Positions 19,332-29,969 of a stretch of DNA of 64,000 bases are shown one piece after another. The stretch is from Rhizobium bangladeshense. GTDB lineage: Bacteria > Pseudomonadota > Alphaproteobacteria > Rhizobiales > Rhizobiaceae. The translations under genes were made by a program, and so were the position numbers. Under the pieces are notes generated by a model. It was not told the DNA's origin, did no database searches, and was given only the letters and a program-made list of their open reading frames with translations. The stretch covers positions 2,917,001-2,981,000 of the forward strand of contig NZ_CP071612.1 of NCBI RefSeq assembly GCF_017357245.1. Direction: 5' to 3'. The first letter of the stretch is position 1; each line of letters opens with the position of its first letter.

Positions 19332-20663
19332 TCAGAAGCTTTCCTTCAGCCACTGGCCCATCCGGGCTATGCGACTGTTATTTCCCCCAAGCGACATGAG
19401 CAGACCGCTCTGTGACGCATGTGTCTCCATGTCCGCGACCTGCGGATAGATCATCAGGCCGACGGCCGTCGAAAAAGCCGGGCCCTTGGCCGCCGTCGGC
19501 AGCCCCGAAACGCCCATCGGCCGGCCGATGCGGACGTTGCGGGCAAGAATGCGCCGCGCTACCTCGGCAAGCCCGGTCAGCTGGCTCGCTCCGCCGGTCA
19601 GCACGACGCGTTTTCCGACGATCGGGCTGAAGCCGGAGCGCTGGATACGGTCGCGAATGAGCTCCATCGTCTCCTCGATCCGCGCCGAGACGATACGTGA
19701 AACCAGCGCCCGCGGCACCTGCGACGGCTGATCGCGATCATCCTCACCGATCGGCGGGATCGAAATCAGCTCGCGCTCATCGGAGGAATTCGAAAGCGCG
19801 GAGGCATGCACGACCTTCAGCCGCTCCGCATCTTCGATACGGGTCGAAAGGCCGCGCGCGAGGTCGGTGGTGACATGATGACCGCCGAGACCGACGGCAT
19901 CGGTATGAACGAGCTTGCCCTCGGCAAACACTGAGATCGTCGTCGTGCCGCCGCCCATGTCTATCGCCGCGCAACCGAGTTCGACCTCGTCGTCGACGAG
20001 AGCAGCAAGACCCGATGCGTAGGGCGTCGCGACAATGCCTTCGACCGACAGATGTGCTCGATTGACGCTGAGCTCGAGGTTCTTGAGCGCCGAGCGCTCT
20101 GCCGTCACGACGTGCATGTCGACGCCGAGCGCGTCGCCATACATCGCGAGCGGATCGCGGATACCGCGCTCGCCATCGAGCGAGAAGCCGGTCGCCAGCG
20201 AATGCAGCACCGAGCGGTCCTGTCGCAGCGACTGCTGGCAGGCAGCCGACAGCACTTTCTTCAGATCGTTGAGCTCGACTTCCTGACCGCCGAGATCGAT
20301 CGTCGCGGTATAGATGTCGCTGCCGAGGCGGCCAGCCGTGAGATTGACGATCAGGCTCTCGACCGTCAGCCCGGCCATGCGTTCCGCCGCGTCGACGGCA
20401 AGGCGGATGACGCCTTCCAGCGCGTCGAGATCGGCTATGACGCCGGTCTTGATACCGCGGGAGCGCTGATGGCCGATACCGATGATCTCGATATTGTGCG
20501 TGCGGCCCGGCAGGATCTGGCTTTCCTCGCGCGGCGTCAGCCGGCCGATCATGCAGACGACCTTGGTCGAGCCGATATCGAGCACCGAAACGATATGCGA
20601 CCGCTTCGACGAGAGCGGTTTCAGGCGCGGCAGTCCGAAATGGGATGAACCAAACAAGCTCAT
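19332..20663 (-). CDS. ftsA: Cell division protein FtsA
   Basis: The 443-residue actin-like ATPase tethers FtsZ to the membrane and recruits later division proteins. The first phosphate loop is VSVLDIGSTKVVCMIGRL (about residues 25-42), the second AAIDMGGGTTTISVF (about 215-230) and the adenosine motif VVLTGGASQLTGLAE. The C-terminus RIARMGQWLKESF forms the amphipathic membrane-targeting helix. The start ATG overlaps the ftsQ stop (ATGA), so translation is coupled. Confidence 0.96.
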   Translation of the reverse strand: MSLFGSSHFGLPRLKPLSSKRSHIVSVLDIGSTKVVCMIGRLTPREESQILPGRTHNIEIIGIGHQRSRGIKTGVIADLDALEGVIRLAVDAAERMAGLTVESLIVNLTAGRLGSDIYTATIDLGGQEVELNDLKKVLSAACQQSLRQDRSVLHSLATGFSLDGERGIRDPLAMYGDALGVDMHVVTAERSALKNLELSVNRAHLSVEGIVATPYASGLAALVDDEVELGCAAIDMGGGTTTISVFAEGKLVHTDAVGLGGHHVTTDLARGLSTRIEDAERLKVVHASALSNSSDERELISIPPIGEDDRDQPSQVPRALVSRIVSARIEETMELIRDRIQRSGFSPIVGKRVVLTGGASQLTGLAEVARRILARNVRIGRPMGVSGLPTAAKGPAFSTAVGLMIYPQVADMETHASQSGLLMSLGGNNSRIARMGQWLKESF

Positions 20664-21592
20664 ATATTCTGCCCCGACTTCTTCAATTCCTTCGTACGCT
20701 CCGTGACCGCCGCCTGCCGGCGGACCGCCGCTTCCGGCGTCAGCTGGATTGCGGTTCGGTCCGGCAATCTCAGATCGACCGCGGCGATATCCCGCTCCAG
20801 GAGCTGGTGCTCCTTGTCGAACTTCGAAAGCGTCGCCAGCGCCTGGTCGATGCCGTCTTCCGGCAGCTTGACGATGACGCCGTTATCCATGTGCAGATCC
20901 CAACGACGGCCCGATATCCAGACATAAGCCTTGACGCGGGCCTTCACGTCGGGCCACTTCGAGAAGGCGTCATCGAGCGAAGCCGCCGCGGTCTCGGCGT
21001 CGCGGCCGACGACGAGCGGCAGCGCCGAAAACTTGTTGTCGCGCAGCGGCGCAATGACGCTGCCGTTCTTCTCGATCAGGGAAAGCTCCTGCCCGTGTTG
21101 CCAGATCGCATAGGCCTGGCGCTCCTTGAGCTTCACCTCGATCGTCTTCGGATAAATCTTGCGGACCTCGACATTCTCGACCCAGGGAAGATGCGCAATC
21201 TTCCGGCGGGCCGCATCGACGTCGAGCGCGACCAGCGAGGTCGTGCCGTCGAGACCGATCAGTTGCAGGATTTCGATTTCCGATGTTTCCGAATTGCCGG
21301 AAACCTTTACGTCCTCGATCGCAAAGCCCGCGGCCGTCGTCGTCGCCTGCGCGACGGCTTCAGTGTGACCGCCGAGCGACATCCCGTAGAGGCCGGTCGC
21401 AGCCAGGAAGGCAAGCGCCGACACCGTGCCCGTATGAGCAGGGATATAGATGCGGCCACTGCCGAGACTGATCAGGAAACGCGTGACGCGGCGCAGCGGA
21501 CGCGGCAGCACGAATCGCTCTTCGGCTTCCAAGACCGGAAGCACGGCGTGATGGCTGGGGCGCCCAATTCTCTTGACCCTCAACGCAAACAA
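20660..21592 (-). CDS. ftsQ: Cell division protein FtsQ (TTG start)
   Basis: The product is about 310 residues: a cytoplasmic N-terminus rich in Arg, one membrane span (about residues 55-80, [15 protein letters not shown]), a POTRA domain ([23 protein letters not shown]) and the FtsQ beta domain with [20 protein letters not shown] choose a TTG at 21592 because GGAGG lies seven bases upstream and the protein then begins LFALRVKR, as I recall for other rhizobial FtsQ (M-F-A-L). It overlaps the last 13 bases of ddlB. An ATG at 21775 would overlap ddlB by about 200 bases with low-complexity residues. Confidence 0.9.
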   Translation of the reverse strand: MFALRVKRIGRPSHHAVLPVLEAEERFVLPRPLRRVTRFLISLGSGRIYIPAHTGTVSALAFLAATGLYGMSLGGHTEAVAQATTTAAGFAIEDVKVSGNSETSEIEILQLIGLDGTTSLVALDVDAARRKIAHLPWVENVEVRKIYPKTIEVKLKERQAYAIWQHGQELSLIEKNGSVIAPLRDNKFSALPLVVGRDAETAAASLDDAFSKWPDVKARVKAYVWISGRRWDLHMDNGVIVKLPEDGIDQALATLSKFDKEHQLLERDIAAVDLRLPDRTAIQLTPEAAVRRQAAVTERTKELKKSGQNI

Positions 21593-22506
21593 GACGCGTC
21601 CTCCACCATCCACCGGAGAAACTGACCAAAGGAATAGCCGGCATGACCGGCCATTTCGGGCACGAGCGAGGTTGGAGTCATGCCGGGCTGGGTATTGACC
21701 TCCAGCCAGATGATTTCGCCGTCTTCGGAGAAACGATCGTCGTAACGAAAGTCGGACCGACTGACGCCGCGGCAACCGATTGCCTGATGCGCCCTTAGTG
21801 CCAGTGTTTGTATTTTTTGGTAAATATTCGGTGAAATTTTCGCAGGGATGACGTGTTTTGAACCGCCCGCCGCATACTTGGAATCGTAATCATAAAAATT
21901 GTGTCCCTGCGGCACCACCTCAGTGACGCCGAGCGCAGTCTCACCCATGACGCCGCAAGTGAGCTCACGACCGTAGACATAGCGCTCCACGAGCACCTCC
22001 TCGCCATAGCGCCACTCGGGCGAGCTGACGACCTGCGGCGGATGCGCCTGATCTTCAGTGACGATGACGACGCCGAAGCTGGACCCCTCGCGGACAGGCT
22101 TCACTACATAGGGAGGCTTCATCGGATGCGCCGAGGGAAAGGCGAAGCGGTTGATCACCTGTGATTCGGCAACGGGAATGCCGGCGGCGGCGGCAACGCG
22201 CTTCGCCTTGGCCTTGTCCATTGCCAGCGCCGACGCAAGCACCCCCGAATGCGTATAGGGGATCTCGAGATATTCGAGAATGCCCTGGATGGTGCCATCT
22301 TCGCCGAACGGTCCGTGAAGCGCATTGAAGACAACGTCGGGCTTCAGCTCGGCAAGCCTTTCTGAAACGTCGCGGGCGACGTCGATGCACGTCACCCTGA
22401 AGCCTTCAGCTTCGAGGGCCTCTGCGCAAGCCTTTCCCGAGGAAAGGCTGACAGGCCTTTCCGAGGAAAACCCGCCCATCAGGACCGCGACATGCTTGCG
22501 ACTCAT
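21580..22506 (-). CDS. ddlB: D-alanine--D-alanine ligase
   Basis: The 308-residue ATP-grasp enzyme makes D-Ala-D-Ala for the peptidoglycan stem. Landmarks: [19 protein letters not shown] at the N-terminus (about 6-24), [14 protein letters not shown], the [18 protein letters not shown]-grasp segment and [20 protein letters not shown] near the C-terminus. The start at 22506 is preceded by TTGGGGGTGTTG; a Met four codons upstream is less well placed. In most dcw clusters murB precedes ddl directly, but here a plus-strand epimerase gene and a 440-base spacer intervene, so ddlB-ftsQ-ftsA-ftsZ must have its own promoter. Confidence 0.95.
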   Translation of the reverse strand: MSRKHVAVLMGGFSSERPVSLSSGKACAEALEAEGFRVTCIDVARDVSERLAELKPDVVFNALHGPFGEDGTIQGILEYLEIPYTHSGVLASALAMDKAKAKRVAAAAGIPVAESQVINRFAFPSAHPMKPPYVVKPVREGSSFGVVIVTEDQAHPPQVVSSPEWRYGEEVLVERYVYGRELTCGVMGETALGVTEVVPQGHNFYDYDSKYAAGGSKHVIPAKISPNIYQKIQTLALRAHQAIGCRGVSRSDFRYDDRFSEDGEIIWLEVNTQPGMTPTSLVPEMAGHAGYSFGQFLRWMVEDASCLR

Positions 22507-22947
22507 CAACACCCCCAAAAATAACTTCCACTTTTGAAATCGACGCTTGTGCGAAGCTGTCTGCGCCGTTTCGCGCCTTTGTCAGGCCTCACATGCATTA
22601 GAGCATCATTATGGTTAATGAAGTGTTTACTTTCGTTAATTCTTAGCCGCGAGCTTCGCGAACTTTTACCTTTTGCCCATTGTGCCCTTCCCGCCCGTGA
22701 ATGACCCTGGGCGGAATCGAAAAAGCCAATGCGCTCAATGACATATGGAATCGAGCTCATTCGCGATTGAATCAAACGAGGGAGTCGCACGGCATCTCTC
22801 GGTGAGATACCGGCAACAGTGAGGCGGCGGCCCGCGCCTCGACTTGATTAATGCAGAGAACCGCGGCGCTCGGCCGTTACCGCTTTTTTATTGATGCCGA
22901 TATCACTTCCGGTTAGCGAAGGCTTATGGTTGAGCAGGGAGAAGATC
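22507..22947. other. Divergent spacer between ddlB and the epimerase gene
   Basis: About 440 bases with no supported gene. It must contain the leftward promoter for ddlB-ftsQAZ and a rightward one for the epimerase. An AT-rich patch at 22590-22650 holds a CtrA-like site (see 22615-22629), and next to it is a palindromic CGCGAGCTTCGCG. The part nearest the epimerase is GC-rich with no clear element. Confidence 0.45.
22615..22629. promoter_or_regulatory. Candidate CtrA binding site upstream of ddlB-ftsQAZ
   Basis: TTAA-TGAAGTG-TTTA matches the CtrA consensus TTAA-N7-TTAA at seven of eight defined bases. It lies about 110 bases upstream of the ddlB start. CtrA controls ftsQA and ftsZ transcription in Caulobacter, and rhizobia also use CtrA in the cell cycle. 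The site is short enough to arise by chance in AT-rich sequence. Confidence 0.4.
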
Positions 22948-23877
22948 ATGCGATACCTCGTCACCGGCGCTGCCGGCTTCGTCGGTAGACCGCTCGTCAA
23001 ACGGATGCACGCAGAAAGAAATTGCGATCTTGTGGCCAGCACGAGATCCCAGACCTCGGCCTTTCCGCCGGATGTCGAGCATTTTCCGATTGAAATAACC
23101 GACGGCACCGACTGGGTGGCAGCGCTTGAAGGCGTCGATGTCATCATCCATCTCGCCGCCCGCGTTCACATCATGAACGACCGCGCGGCCGATCCGCTTG
23201 CGGAATTCCGCCGAACGAACACCGCCGCCACGCTGAATCTCGCCGAACAGGCCGCCCGCGCAGGTGTGAAGAGATTCGTTTTCGTTAGCACCATCAAGGT
23301 CAACGGGGAAAAGAACGATCGGCCATTCCGGCACGACGACACGCCGAAACCGATCGATCCCTACGGCATTTCGAAGCTGGAATGCGAAATTGGCCTGCGC
23401 GAAATCGCAGCGCGCACCGGCATGGAAGTTGTCATCATCCGCCCGCCGCTGGTCTATGGCCCCGGCGCGCGCGGCAACTTCGCCCTGCTCGTCAATCTTG
23501 TCCGCAAGAAACTGCCGCTTCCCTTCGCTTCGCTGAAGAACCGTCGCACATTGGTCGCAGTGCAAAATCTCGTGGATTTGATCCTCGCCTGCGCGACTCA
23601 TCCAGCCGCCGCGGGCGAGACTTTCCTCGCCGGGGATGGTGAAGACCTCTCGACGCCGGAGCTCATCAGGGGAATTGCCGCAGGCCTCGGCGTCAAGCCG
23701 ATACTGCTCCCCTTCCCGCCTGCGCTGCTACACATGGCGGCGAAGGCGGTCGGGAAGGACGCCGTCTATCAGCGCCTTTGCGGTTCGCTGCAGGTCGACA
23801 CATCCCGGGCGCGCGACATTCTCGGCTGGTCACCGGTAGTCGCCCCGCGCGAGGGGCTGAAACTGGCAGTGAAATAG
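22948..23877 (+). CDS. NAD-dependent epimerase/dehydratase (extended SDR)
   Basis: The 309-residue protein is an extended short-chain dehydrogenase of the UDP-sugar epimerase type. Visible are the Rossmann motif TGAAGFVGRPL (residues 7-17), IHLAARVHIMND, the catalytic Ser/Thr in FVSTIKVNGE, and Tyr-x3-Lys in DPYGISKLECE, followed by RPPLVYGPGARGNF. These match UDP-glucose 4-epimerase relatives used in surface polysaccharide synthesis; the substrate is not known. The start has GGGAGAAG seven bases upstream. It runs opposite to the dcw cluster and ends 3 bases from the murB stop. Codon use looks like that of its neighbours. Confidence 0.88.
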   Translation: MRYLVTGAAGFVGRPLVKRMHAERNCDLVASTRSQTSAFPPDVEHFPIEITDGTDWVAALEGVDVIIHLAARVHIMNDRAADPLAEFRRTNTAATLNLAEQAARAGVKRFVFVSTIKVNGEKNDRPFRHDDTPKPIDPYGISKLECEIGLREIAARTGMEVVIIRPPLVYGPGARGNFALLVNLVRKKLPLPFASLKNRRTLVAVQNLVDLILACATHPAAAGETFLAGDGEDLSTPELIRGIAAGLGVKPILLPFPPALLHMAAKAVGKDAVYQRLCGSLQVDTSRARDILGWSPVVAPREGLKLAVK

Positions 23878-23880
23878 CCG

Positions 23881-24855
23881 CTATTCGCTCGTCACGCCCT
23901 GGAACGGGCGCACTTCGCGACCGGGCATGAAGACGCCGAGGCGCTTGATTTCCCATTCGAGCTTGATGCCCTCTTTCTCGAAGACCTCGCGGCGCACCTG
24001 CTCGCCGAGATATTCGAGATCGTAGCCGGTCGCCTGCCCCATGTTGATCATGAAATTGCAGTGAAGCGACGACATCTGCGCTCCGCCGATGACGAGGCCA
24101 CGGCAGCCTGCCTCGTCAATCAGCTTCCAGGCCGAATGGCCCGGCGGGTTCTTGAAGGTCGAGCCGCCGGTCTTTTCGCGAACCGGCTGCACCGTCTCGC
24201 GGTGATTGCGCACAGCGTCCATCTCGGCGCGGATCTGGGCGCGATCTTCCGGATAACCCTCGAACAGCACCGCGGTGAAGATCAGATCGGCGGGTGCCTT
24301 TGAATGCCGGTAGGAATAACCCATTTCTGCATTGGAAAGCACATGCTTGTTGCCCTTGCGGTCGACGGCGTTGACCTCGACCAGCCGCTCACGCGTCTCC
24401 ACGCCGTTAGCGCCGGCATTCATTCGCGCCGCGCCGCCGATGCCGCCCGGGATGCCATAGAAGAAATGGAAGCCGCCGATGCCATTGTCCATGGCCATCG
24501 CCGCGACATGTTTGTCAGGGCAGATGGCGCCGGCGAGGATGCGGTTTTCGCCGGCAAGCTCGACGAAGCCGAAACCCTTGGCCGACAGACGCAGCACCAC
24601 GCCTGGAATACCGCCGTCGCGCACCAGGATGTTGGAACCGACGCCGACCACTGTCAGCGGCACCTCTTCCGGCAATATCTTCAGGAAGGCAATCAGATCA
24701 TCGACGTCATGCGGCTGGAACATCAGTTCGGCCAGGCCGCCGGCCCTGAACCAGGTGACACGGTCCATGGGGGCATCCGGCGTGATACGGCCGCGGATAT
24801 CCTTTACACCGTCTCCGAGAGACGCGAGAAGCTTTTCCCCATTCACCTGTTTCAT
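23881..24855 (-). CDS. murB: UDP-N-acetylenolpyruvoylglucosamine reductase
   Basis: The 324-residue FAD enzyme reduces UDP-GlcNAc-enolpyruvate to UDP-MurNAc. Landmarks: [15 protein letters not shown], the FAD region [22 protein letters not shown], a [18 protein letters not shown] stretch, YSYRHSKAP, the catalytic Ser in [12 protein letters not shown] and the final Glu region. It is the shorter type I/IIa-like layout usual in alphaproteobacteria. The ATG overlaps the murC stop (ATGA), indicating translational coupling. It ends 3 bases from the convergent epimerase gene. Confidence 0.95.
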   Translation of the reverse strand: MKQVNGEKLLASLGDGVKDIRGRITPDAPMDRVTWFRAGGLAELMFQPHDVDDLIAFLKILPEEVPLTVVGVGSNILVRDGGIPGVVLRLSAKGFGFVELAGENRILAGAICPDKHVAAMAMDNGIGGFHFFYGIPGGIGGAARMNAGANGVETRERLVEVNAVDRKGNKHVLSNAEMGYSYRHSKAPADLIFTAVLFEGYPEDRAQIRAEMDAVRNHRETVQPVREKTGGSTFKNPPGHSAWKLIDEAGCRGLVIGGAQMSSLHCNFMINMGQATGYDLEYLGEQVRREVFEKEGIKLEWEIKRLGVFMPGREVRPFQGVTSE

Positions 24856-26267
24856 GCGGACTTTCCCGATAGGCCTTCCAGTTGCTTGGGCAGTGCTGCT
24901 GCCCATGATGTGATGCTCCCAGCCCCCAACAGAACCACGAAATCCCCTGGCTTTGCAACCTCCGCAACCATTTGCGGCAGAAGCTCCGCCGAAGCGAGGA
25001 AGCGGGCATCGCGATGGCCGCCTGATTTGATGCGCGAGACGAGCGATATGGAGTCGATACCTTCGATCGCATCCTCGCCTGCCGCATAAACGGGCGCAAG
25101 GAGGATGCTGTCGGCATCGTTGAAGCAGGCCGCGAATTCCTCGAACAGGCTTGCCAGACGCGTGTAACGGTGCGGCTGATGGACGGCGATGATGCGCCCC
25201 TTGCAGGCTTCACGGGCCGCCTTCAGCACCGCCTTGATCTCCACGGGATGGTGGCCATAATCGTCGAAGATTTGCACCCCGTTCCATTCGCCCGTCAGCG
25301 TGAAGCGGCGCTTGACGCCGCCGAAGGAGGAAAGCCCCTTGGCGATATCTTCGCTCGATATACCAAGCCGGTTGGCGACCGCGATCGCCGCCGTGGCGTT
25401 TGATATATTGTGACGCCCGGGCATCGGCATGACCAGCCCCTTAAGCTCGGTCCTCTGGCCGGTGCGGCGGCGGCGAATCTCGACGTCGAAGATCGAGCGC
25501 GTGCCGTCGATGCGGACATTCTTGAAACGCACGTCGGCCTGCGGGTTCTCGCCGTAGGTGATGATCTTGCGGTCCTCGATGCGGCCGACCAGCGACTGCA
25601 CCTCGGGATGGTCGAGGCACATGACGCCGAAGCCGTAGAACGGTACGTTCTCGACGAATTGCCGGAAGGCGGCGCGAACGGCGTCGAAACTGCCGTAATG
25701 GTCGAGATGCTCCGGGTCGATATTGGTGATGACGGCAACATCGGCCGGCAGCTTGAGGAAGGTGCCGTCGGATTCGTCGGCCTCGACCACCATCCACTCG
25801 CCCTCGCCCATGCGGGCGTTGGTGCCGTAGGCGTTGATGATGCCACCATTGATCACGGTCGGATCGAGCCCGCCGGCTTCGAGCAGGGTCGCGACCAGCG
25901 ATGTGGTCGTCGTCTTGCCATGCGTCCCGCCGATGGCGATCGCATTGCGGAAGCGCATCAGCTCGGCGAGCATTTCGGCGCGGCGCACCACCGGCAGCAG
26001 CTTTTCGCGCGCTGCGATGAGTTCCGGATTGCTCTTCTTGATTGCCGTAGAAACGACGACGACCTCAGCCTCACCCAGGTTTTCAGCCCGGTGGCCGACA
26101 TAGACTTCGATGCCCTTGTCGCGGAGGCGCTGCACATTGGCGCTGTCTGACTGGTCCGATCCCTGCACCTTATGGCCGAGATTGTGCAGCACTTCGGCAA
26201 TGCCGCTCATGCCGATGCCGCCAATGCCGATGAAATGGACGAGACCGATCGCCTTCGGCAGTTTCAT
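24852..26267 (-). CDS. murC: UDP-N-acetylmuramate--L-alanine ligase
   Basis: The 471-residue Mur ligase adds L-Ala to UDP-MurNAc. The N-terminal UDP-binding domain starts with [21 protein letters not shown], the ATP loop is [19 protein letters not shown] (about residues 110-128), and the central domain has [30 protein letters not shown]; the third domain has [15 protein letters not shown], the MurC-specific His motif. Length is typical. It overlaps murB by 4 bases and murG by 4 bases, so murG-murC-murB form one translationally coupled set. Confidence 0.97.
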   Translation of the reverse strand: MKLPKAIGLVHFIGIGGIGMSGIAEVLHNLGHKVQGSDQSDSANVQRLRDKGIEVYVGHRAENLGEAEVVVVSTAIKKSNPELIAAREKLLPVVRRAEMLAELMRFRNAIAIGGTHGKTTTTSLVATLLEAGGLDPTVINGGIINAYGTNARMGEGEWMVVEADESDGTFLKLPADVAVITNIDPEHLDHYGSFDAVRAAFRQFVENVPFYGFGVMCLDHPEVQSLVGRIEDRKIITYGENPQADVRFKNVRIDGTRSIFDVEIRRRRTGQRTELKGLVMPMPGRHNISNATAAIAVANRLGISSEDIAKGLSSFGGVKRRFTLTGEWNGVQIFDDYGHHPVEIKAVLKAAREACKGRIIAVHQPHRYTRLASLFEEFAACFNDADSILLAPVYAAGEDAIEGIDSISLVSRIKSGGHRDARFLASAELLPQMVAEVAKPGDFVVLLGAGSITSWAAALPKQLEGLSGKSA

Positions 26268-27387
26268 GCGCGTGTCCTCTTGAATTCTGAGACTGTCTTG
26301 CCGGCGGCAATAGCCTCAACCATGTCGGCAAGCAAGTTCGCCGCATCCGGTTTTCCGGCGAGCTTCGCCGCCGCCGCCATGTGCGAAAGCTTGTCCGGAT
26401 CGTTCATCACATGGCTCAGTATAGAGGCGATCCGTTCAGGCGAAAGCTCGGACTGAGGGATCACCTTCGCTCCGCCTGTCGCAGCCAGTGCGGCGGCGTT
26501 TGCCGCCTGATCATGGTCGAGCGCATGCGGATAGGGCACCAGAATGGCCGGACGTCCGATGACGGAAATTTCCGAGACCGTGGAGGCGCCGGAGCGGCAG
26601 ATCACCAGATGTGCCTGGGCAAGACGTTCCGCCATATCGTTGAAAAATGGTGCGATATCGGCTCCCATCTCCAGCTTGGCGACGCAGCCGCTGACCATCT
26701 CCATATCCTCAGGGCGCACCTGCTGCGTCACCCTGAGCCTTGCACGCAAGCCATCGTCGAGCAGGCTGATCGCCGTCGGCATAGCCTTGGAAAAATACTG
26801 CGCTCCCTGGCTGCCGCCGAAGATGACGAGATTGAATGGCTCGCCCGGATGCGACGGAACGTAAGGCTGCTCGGCTGCGGCAAGGATCGCCGGACGCACC
26901 GGATTGCCGGTTGCAACCGTCTTGTCGGAAAAGGCATCGCCGCTTTCCGGCAGGAAGCCGCCGGCGATCGCCTTGACGCGCGGAGCCAAGGCCTTATTGG
27001 CCCGCCCCATGACGGCGTTCTGCTCATGCAGCATCGAGGCGACACCGAGCCGGGTGGCGGCCAGCAGCGGCGGCACGGTGGGATATCCGCCGAAGCCGAC
27101 GACGATCACCGGTTTCAGCCGCTGGATCAGCCTCTTGGCCGCCCGCATGCCACTCCACAGCGTCCACAGCGAGCGGGCGACTGCGACCGGGTTCTTCGAG
27201 CCGATCGTCGCCGACGGCACGACATGGATTTCCTCGGCCGGGAACTTGCCGGCATAACGCTCCGCCCGGCTGTCAGTGACAAGATGCACCGAGTAGCCAC
27301 GCTCCTTCAGCTTGAAGGCAAGCGCCTCCGCCGGGAACACGTGGCCTCCGGTCCCCCGGCGGCAAGCAGCACGATGCCTTTGTTCAT
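26264..27387 (-). CDS. murG: MurG glycosyltransferase, with a one-base frameshift at codon ~12
   Basis: MurG adds GlcNAc to lipid I to make lipid II at the inner membrane face. The natural start is the ATG at 27387, 7 bases after the ftsW stop with AGAGG upstream, giving [12 protein letters not shown]. The family then needs [11 protein letters not shown], but the run of five G (C5 on the plus strand, 27353-27357) is one base short, so the frame shifts. From about 27355 to 26264 the reading is intact: [54 protein letters not shown] and [11 protein letters not shown] are all present. A GTG at 27340 could restart but lacks the G-x-G-G-H loop. A sequencing slip is the simplest reading for an essential gene. 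Confidence 0.85.
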
Positions 27388-27393
27388 GACCTC

Positions 27394-28548
27394 TTACTCC
27401 GCGGGCATGCCGTGCGGGACGCGGAAGAGGCTCCGGTCCTGCGCGCGTTTTTCCGGGCGATGGCGCGTCAGCGCCAGAATAAAGCCGGCGGTAACGCAGA
27501 TCGCCACCATGGAAGAACCGCCGTAGGAAATCAGCGGCAGCGTCATCCCCTTTGCCGGCAGCAACTCAAGATTGACGCCTATATTGATGATCGACTGGAT
27601 GCCCATCTGCAGCACAAGACCCGCAACGGCAAAACGGTTGAAATCATTGCGCTCGCGATAGGCATGCGAGAGACCGCGCAGCACCAACGCGGAAAACAGC
27701 GCGACGAGCGCCATGCAGAAGACGATGCCGAACTCCTCGGCAGCGACCGAAAAGATGAAGTCGGTATGCGCATCCGGGATGATGCGCTTGACGATGCCTT
27801 CGCCCGGTCCCTGACCGAACCAGCTGCCGCGGATGATCGCCTCGCGCGCCGTGTCGATCTGGAAAGTGTCGCCCTCACCGGTCATGAACTTGTCTATTCG
27901 GCCGGCAACGTGTGGAAAGACGTAATAGGCGCTGAGCAGGCCGCCTGCACCGCCAATACCGAGCAGCACGATCCATATCCACGGCATGCCGGCCATGAAG
28001 AACATGCCTCCCCAGACGGCTGTCGTCAGGATGGTCTGGCCGAGGTCGGGCTGCGCGACGAGAAGCGCGGCGACAATGCCGAACAGGATGATGGCGAAGA
28101 GATTGCCGGGGATCTCAGGCTGGCGCGCATGTTCGGCAAACAGCCAGGCGCAGACGACGACGAAGGCGGGCTTCATGAATTCCGAAGGCTGAATGGAAAG
28201 TCCGGCGATCCATATCCAGCGTCTTCCGCCTTTGACCTCCTGTCCGACGAACAACACCAGCACCATCATCGCGAGCGAGATGATCAAAAGCAGGATTGCG
28301 GTCCGCCTCACCTGGCGCGGCGTCAGGAAGGACAGTCCGAGCATGACGGCGATCGAGGGGATCATGAAGGCTGCATGGCGCTTGACGAAGTGGAAGGTTT
28401 CGAGGCCGATGCGCTCGGCAACAGCTGGAGATGCCGCAAACGACAGCATGAAGCCGATGCCCATCAGGAAGATGAACATCGCCAGGAAGAAGCGGTCGAT
28501 GGTCCAGAACCAATCGGCCAAAGGCCCACGTTCCGCGCGGCTTACCAT
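27394..28548 (-). CDS. ftsW: Lipid II polymerase FtsW
   Basis: The 384-residue SEDS protein has about ten membrane spans and polymerises septal peptidoglycan with FtsI. Family marks are [74 protein letters not shown] (the conserved loop with the catalytic Asp region) and the C-terminal [14 protein letters not shown]. It lies between murD and murG; the murD stop is 1 base before the ftsW ATG. Confidence 0.95.
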   Translation of the reverse strand: MVSRAERGPLADWFWTIDRFFLAMFIFLMGIGFMLSFAASPAVAERIGLETFHFVKRHAAFMIPSIAVMLGLSFLTPRQVRRTAILLLIISLAMMVLVLFVGQEVKGGRRWIWIAGLSIQPSEFMKPAFVVVCAWLFAEHARQPEIPGNLFAIILFGIVAALLVAQPDLGQTILTTAVWGGMFFMAGMPWIWIVLLGIGGAGGLLSAYYVFPHVAGRIDKFMTGEGDTFQIDTAREAIIRGSWFGQGPGEGIVKRIIPDAHTDFIFSVAAEEFGIVFCMALVALFSALVLRGLSHAYRERNDFNRFAVAGLVLQMGIQSIINIGVNLELLPAKGMTLPLISYGGSSMVAICVTAGFILALTRHRPEKRAQDRSLFRVPHGMPAE

Positions 28549-28549
28549 G

Positions 28550-29962
28550 TCATTTCTCTCCTGTTGCAGGACCGATCAGCATCGTCATTCCATCAAGTGC
28601 CGCCACGTGGCTGACGAAGGCATCGCCCCTGACTTCGAAGTTCTTATACTGGTCGAAGCTTGCGCAAGCCGGGGATAACATCACGGCCGAGGAACCGCTC
28701 TCGTCGCGCTCCGCATCGGCCGCCGCATGCGCGACCGCGCGCTCCAACGTCCCCGAAATCTCGTAAGGCACTGCTTCGCCGAGAGTGGCTGCGAACTCGG
28801 CGGCTGCCTCGCCGATCAGATAGGCCTTGGCGATGCGCGGAAAATAAGGAGCGAGCGTCGTGATGCCGCCGGATTTCGGCAGACCGCCGGCAATCCAGTA
28901 GATGCGATCGTAGCTCGAAAGCGCCGGTGCCGCCGCGTCGGCATTCGTCGCCTTGGAATCGTTGACGAAGACGACTCGACCTCGTTTGCCGACAGGTTGC
29001 ATGCGGTGTTTCAGGCCGGGGAACGAGGCCAGGCCGGCGCGGATGTCGTCAGCGGAGACCCCGACGGCAAGGCAGGCAGCAACGGCTGCAGCGGCGTTCT
29101 GAGCGTTGTGGCTGCCGCGCAGCGTCTGAATGCCGTCGAGATCCGCGAAGGGCAGCATGGCGCCGCCGGCGGCCTGTATCAGCTTCGCGCCCTCGGCATA
29201 GATACCCTCGGCCACTACACTCCGACGCGAGATGCGGACCACCTTGACGCCGGCCCGCTCGACGCGGTCGGCAATCAGAGCCGAATGGCTGTCATCGATG
29301 CCGACGACAGCGACATCGCTGCCCGCAACCAGTCTTTCCTTGACATCGGCATAATGCTGCATCGTGCCGTGACGGTCGAGATGATCGGGCGTCAGGTTGA
29401 GAATGATGCCGGCCGACGGGTTGAGCGTCGGCGCCAGATCGATTTGATAGGAAGAGCATTCGACTACGAAATAACGCCCCGCCTTCGGCGGATCGAGCGT
29501 CAGCACCGCAGTGCCGATATTGCCGCCGAGTTGCGTGTCGTAGCCAGCCGAATTCAGGATGTGGGCGATCAGCGCCGTCGTCGTCGATTTGCCGTTGGTG
29601 CCCGTTATGGCGATGAACGGGCAATCCGGCGCATGGGCGCGGCGCTCGCGCACGAAGAGCTCGACGTCGCCGACAATATCGACACCGGCCGCGCGCGCCA
29701 GGTCCACCGTCCAGTGCGGCTTCGGATGGGTGAGCGGCACACCCGGCGACAGGACGAACAGCGCCTGCTGGCTCCAGTCGATGCTGTGCAGATCCTCAGT
29801 CCTGATGCCTTCCGCCGAAGCCTTGGCGACGCTGTCGGGATTGTCGTCCCAGGCGGTTACCTCGGCGCCGCCTGATATCAGCGCGCGGGCTGTGGCAAAA
29901 CCCGAGCCGCCGAGCCCGAAGAGCGCGACCTTCTTATCCTTGAGCGTCGTGACCGGGATCAT
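28550..29962 (-). CDS. murD: UDP-N-acetylmuramoylalanine--D-glutamate ligase
   Basis: The 470-residue Mur ligase adds D-Glu. The N-terminus has [19 protein letters not shown], the ATP loop is [21 protein letters not shown] (about residues 112-130), followed by GGNIGTAVL and SSYQIDLAP, and the C-terminal domain has [18 protein letters not shown], all MurD signatures. It sits 7 bases after mraY and 1 base before ftsW. Confidence 0.96.
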   Translation of the reverse strand: MIPVTTLKDKKVALFGLGGSGFATARALISGGAEVTAWDDNPDSVAKASAEGIRTEDLHSIDWSQQALFVLSPGVPLTHPKPHWTVDLARAAGVDIVGDVELFVRERRAHAPDCPFIAITGTNGKSTTTALIAHILNSAGYDTQLGGNIGTAVLTLDPPKAGRYFVVECSSYQIDLAPTLNPSAGIILNLTPDHLDRHGTMQHYADVKERLVAGSDVAVVGIDDSHSALIADRVERAGVKVVRISRRSVVAEGIYAEGAKLIQAAGGAMLPFADLDGIQTLRGSHNAQNAAAAVAACLAVGVSADDIRAGLASFPGLKHRMQPVGKRGRVVFVNDSKATNADAAAPALSSYDRIYWIAGGLPKSGGITTLAPYFPRIAKAYLIGEAAAEFAATLGEAVPYEISGTLERAVAHAAADAERDESGSSAVMLSPACASFDQYKNFEVRGDAFVSHVAALDGMTMLIGPATGEK

Positions 29963-29969
29963 CGCCGCC

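Noticed and set aside
17531..19399. Long open frame (622 codons) on the plus strand opposite ftsZ
   Set aside because: Its residues are low-complexity Arg/Ala/Asp without family marks; it mirrors the codon pattern of ftsZ, and GC-rich genes often leave open antisense frames.
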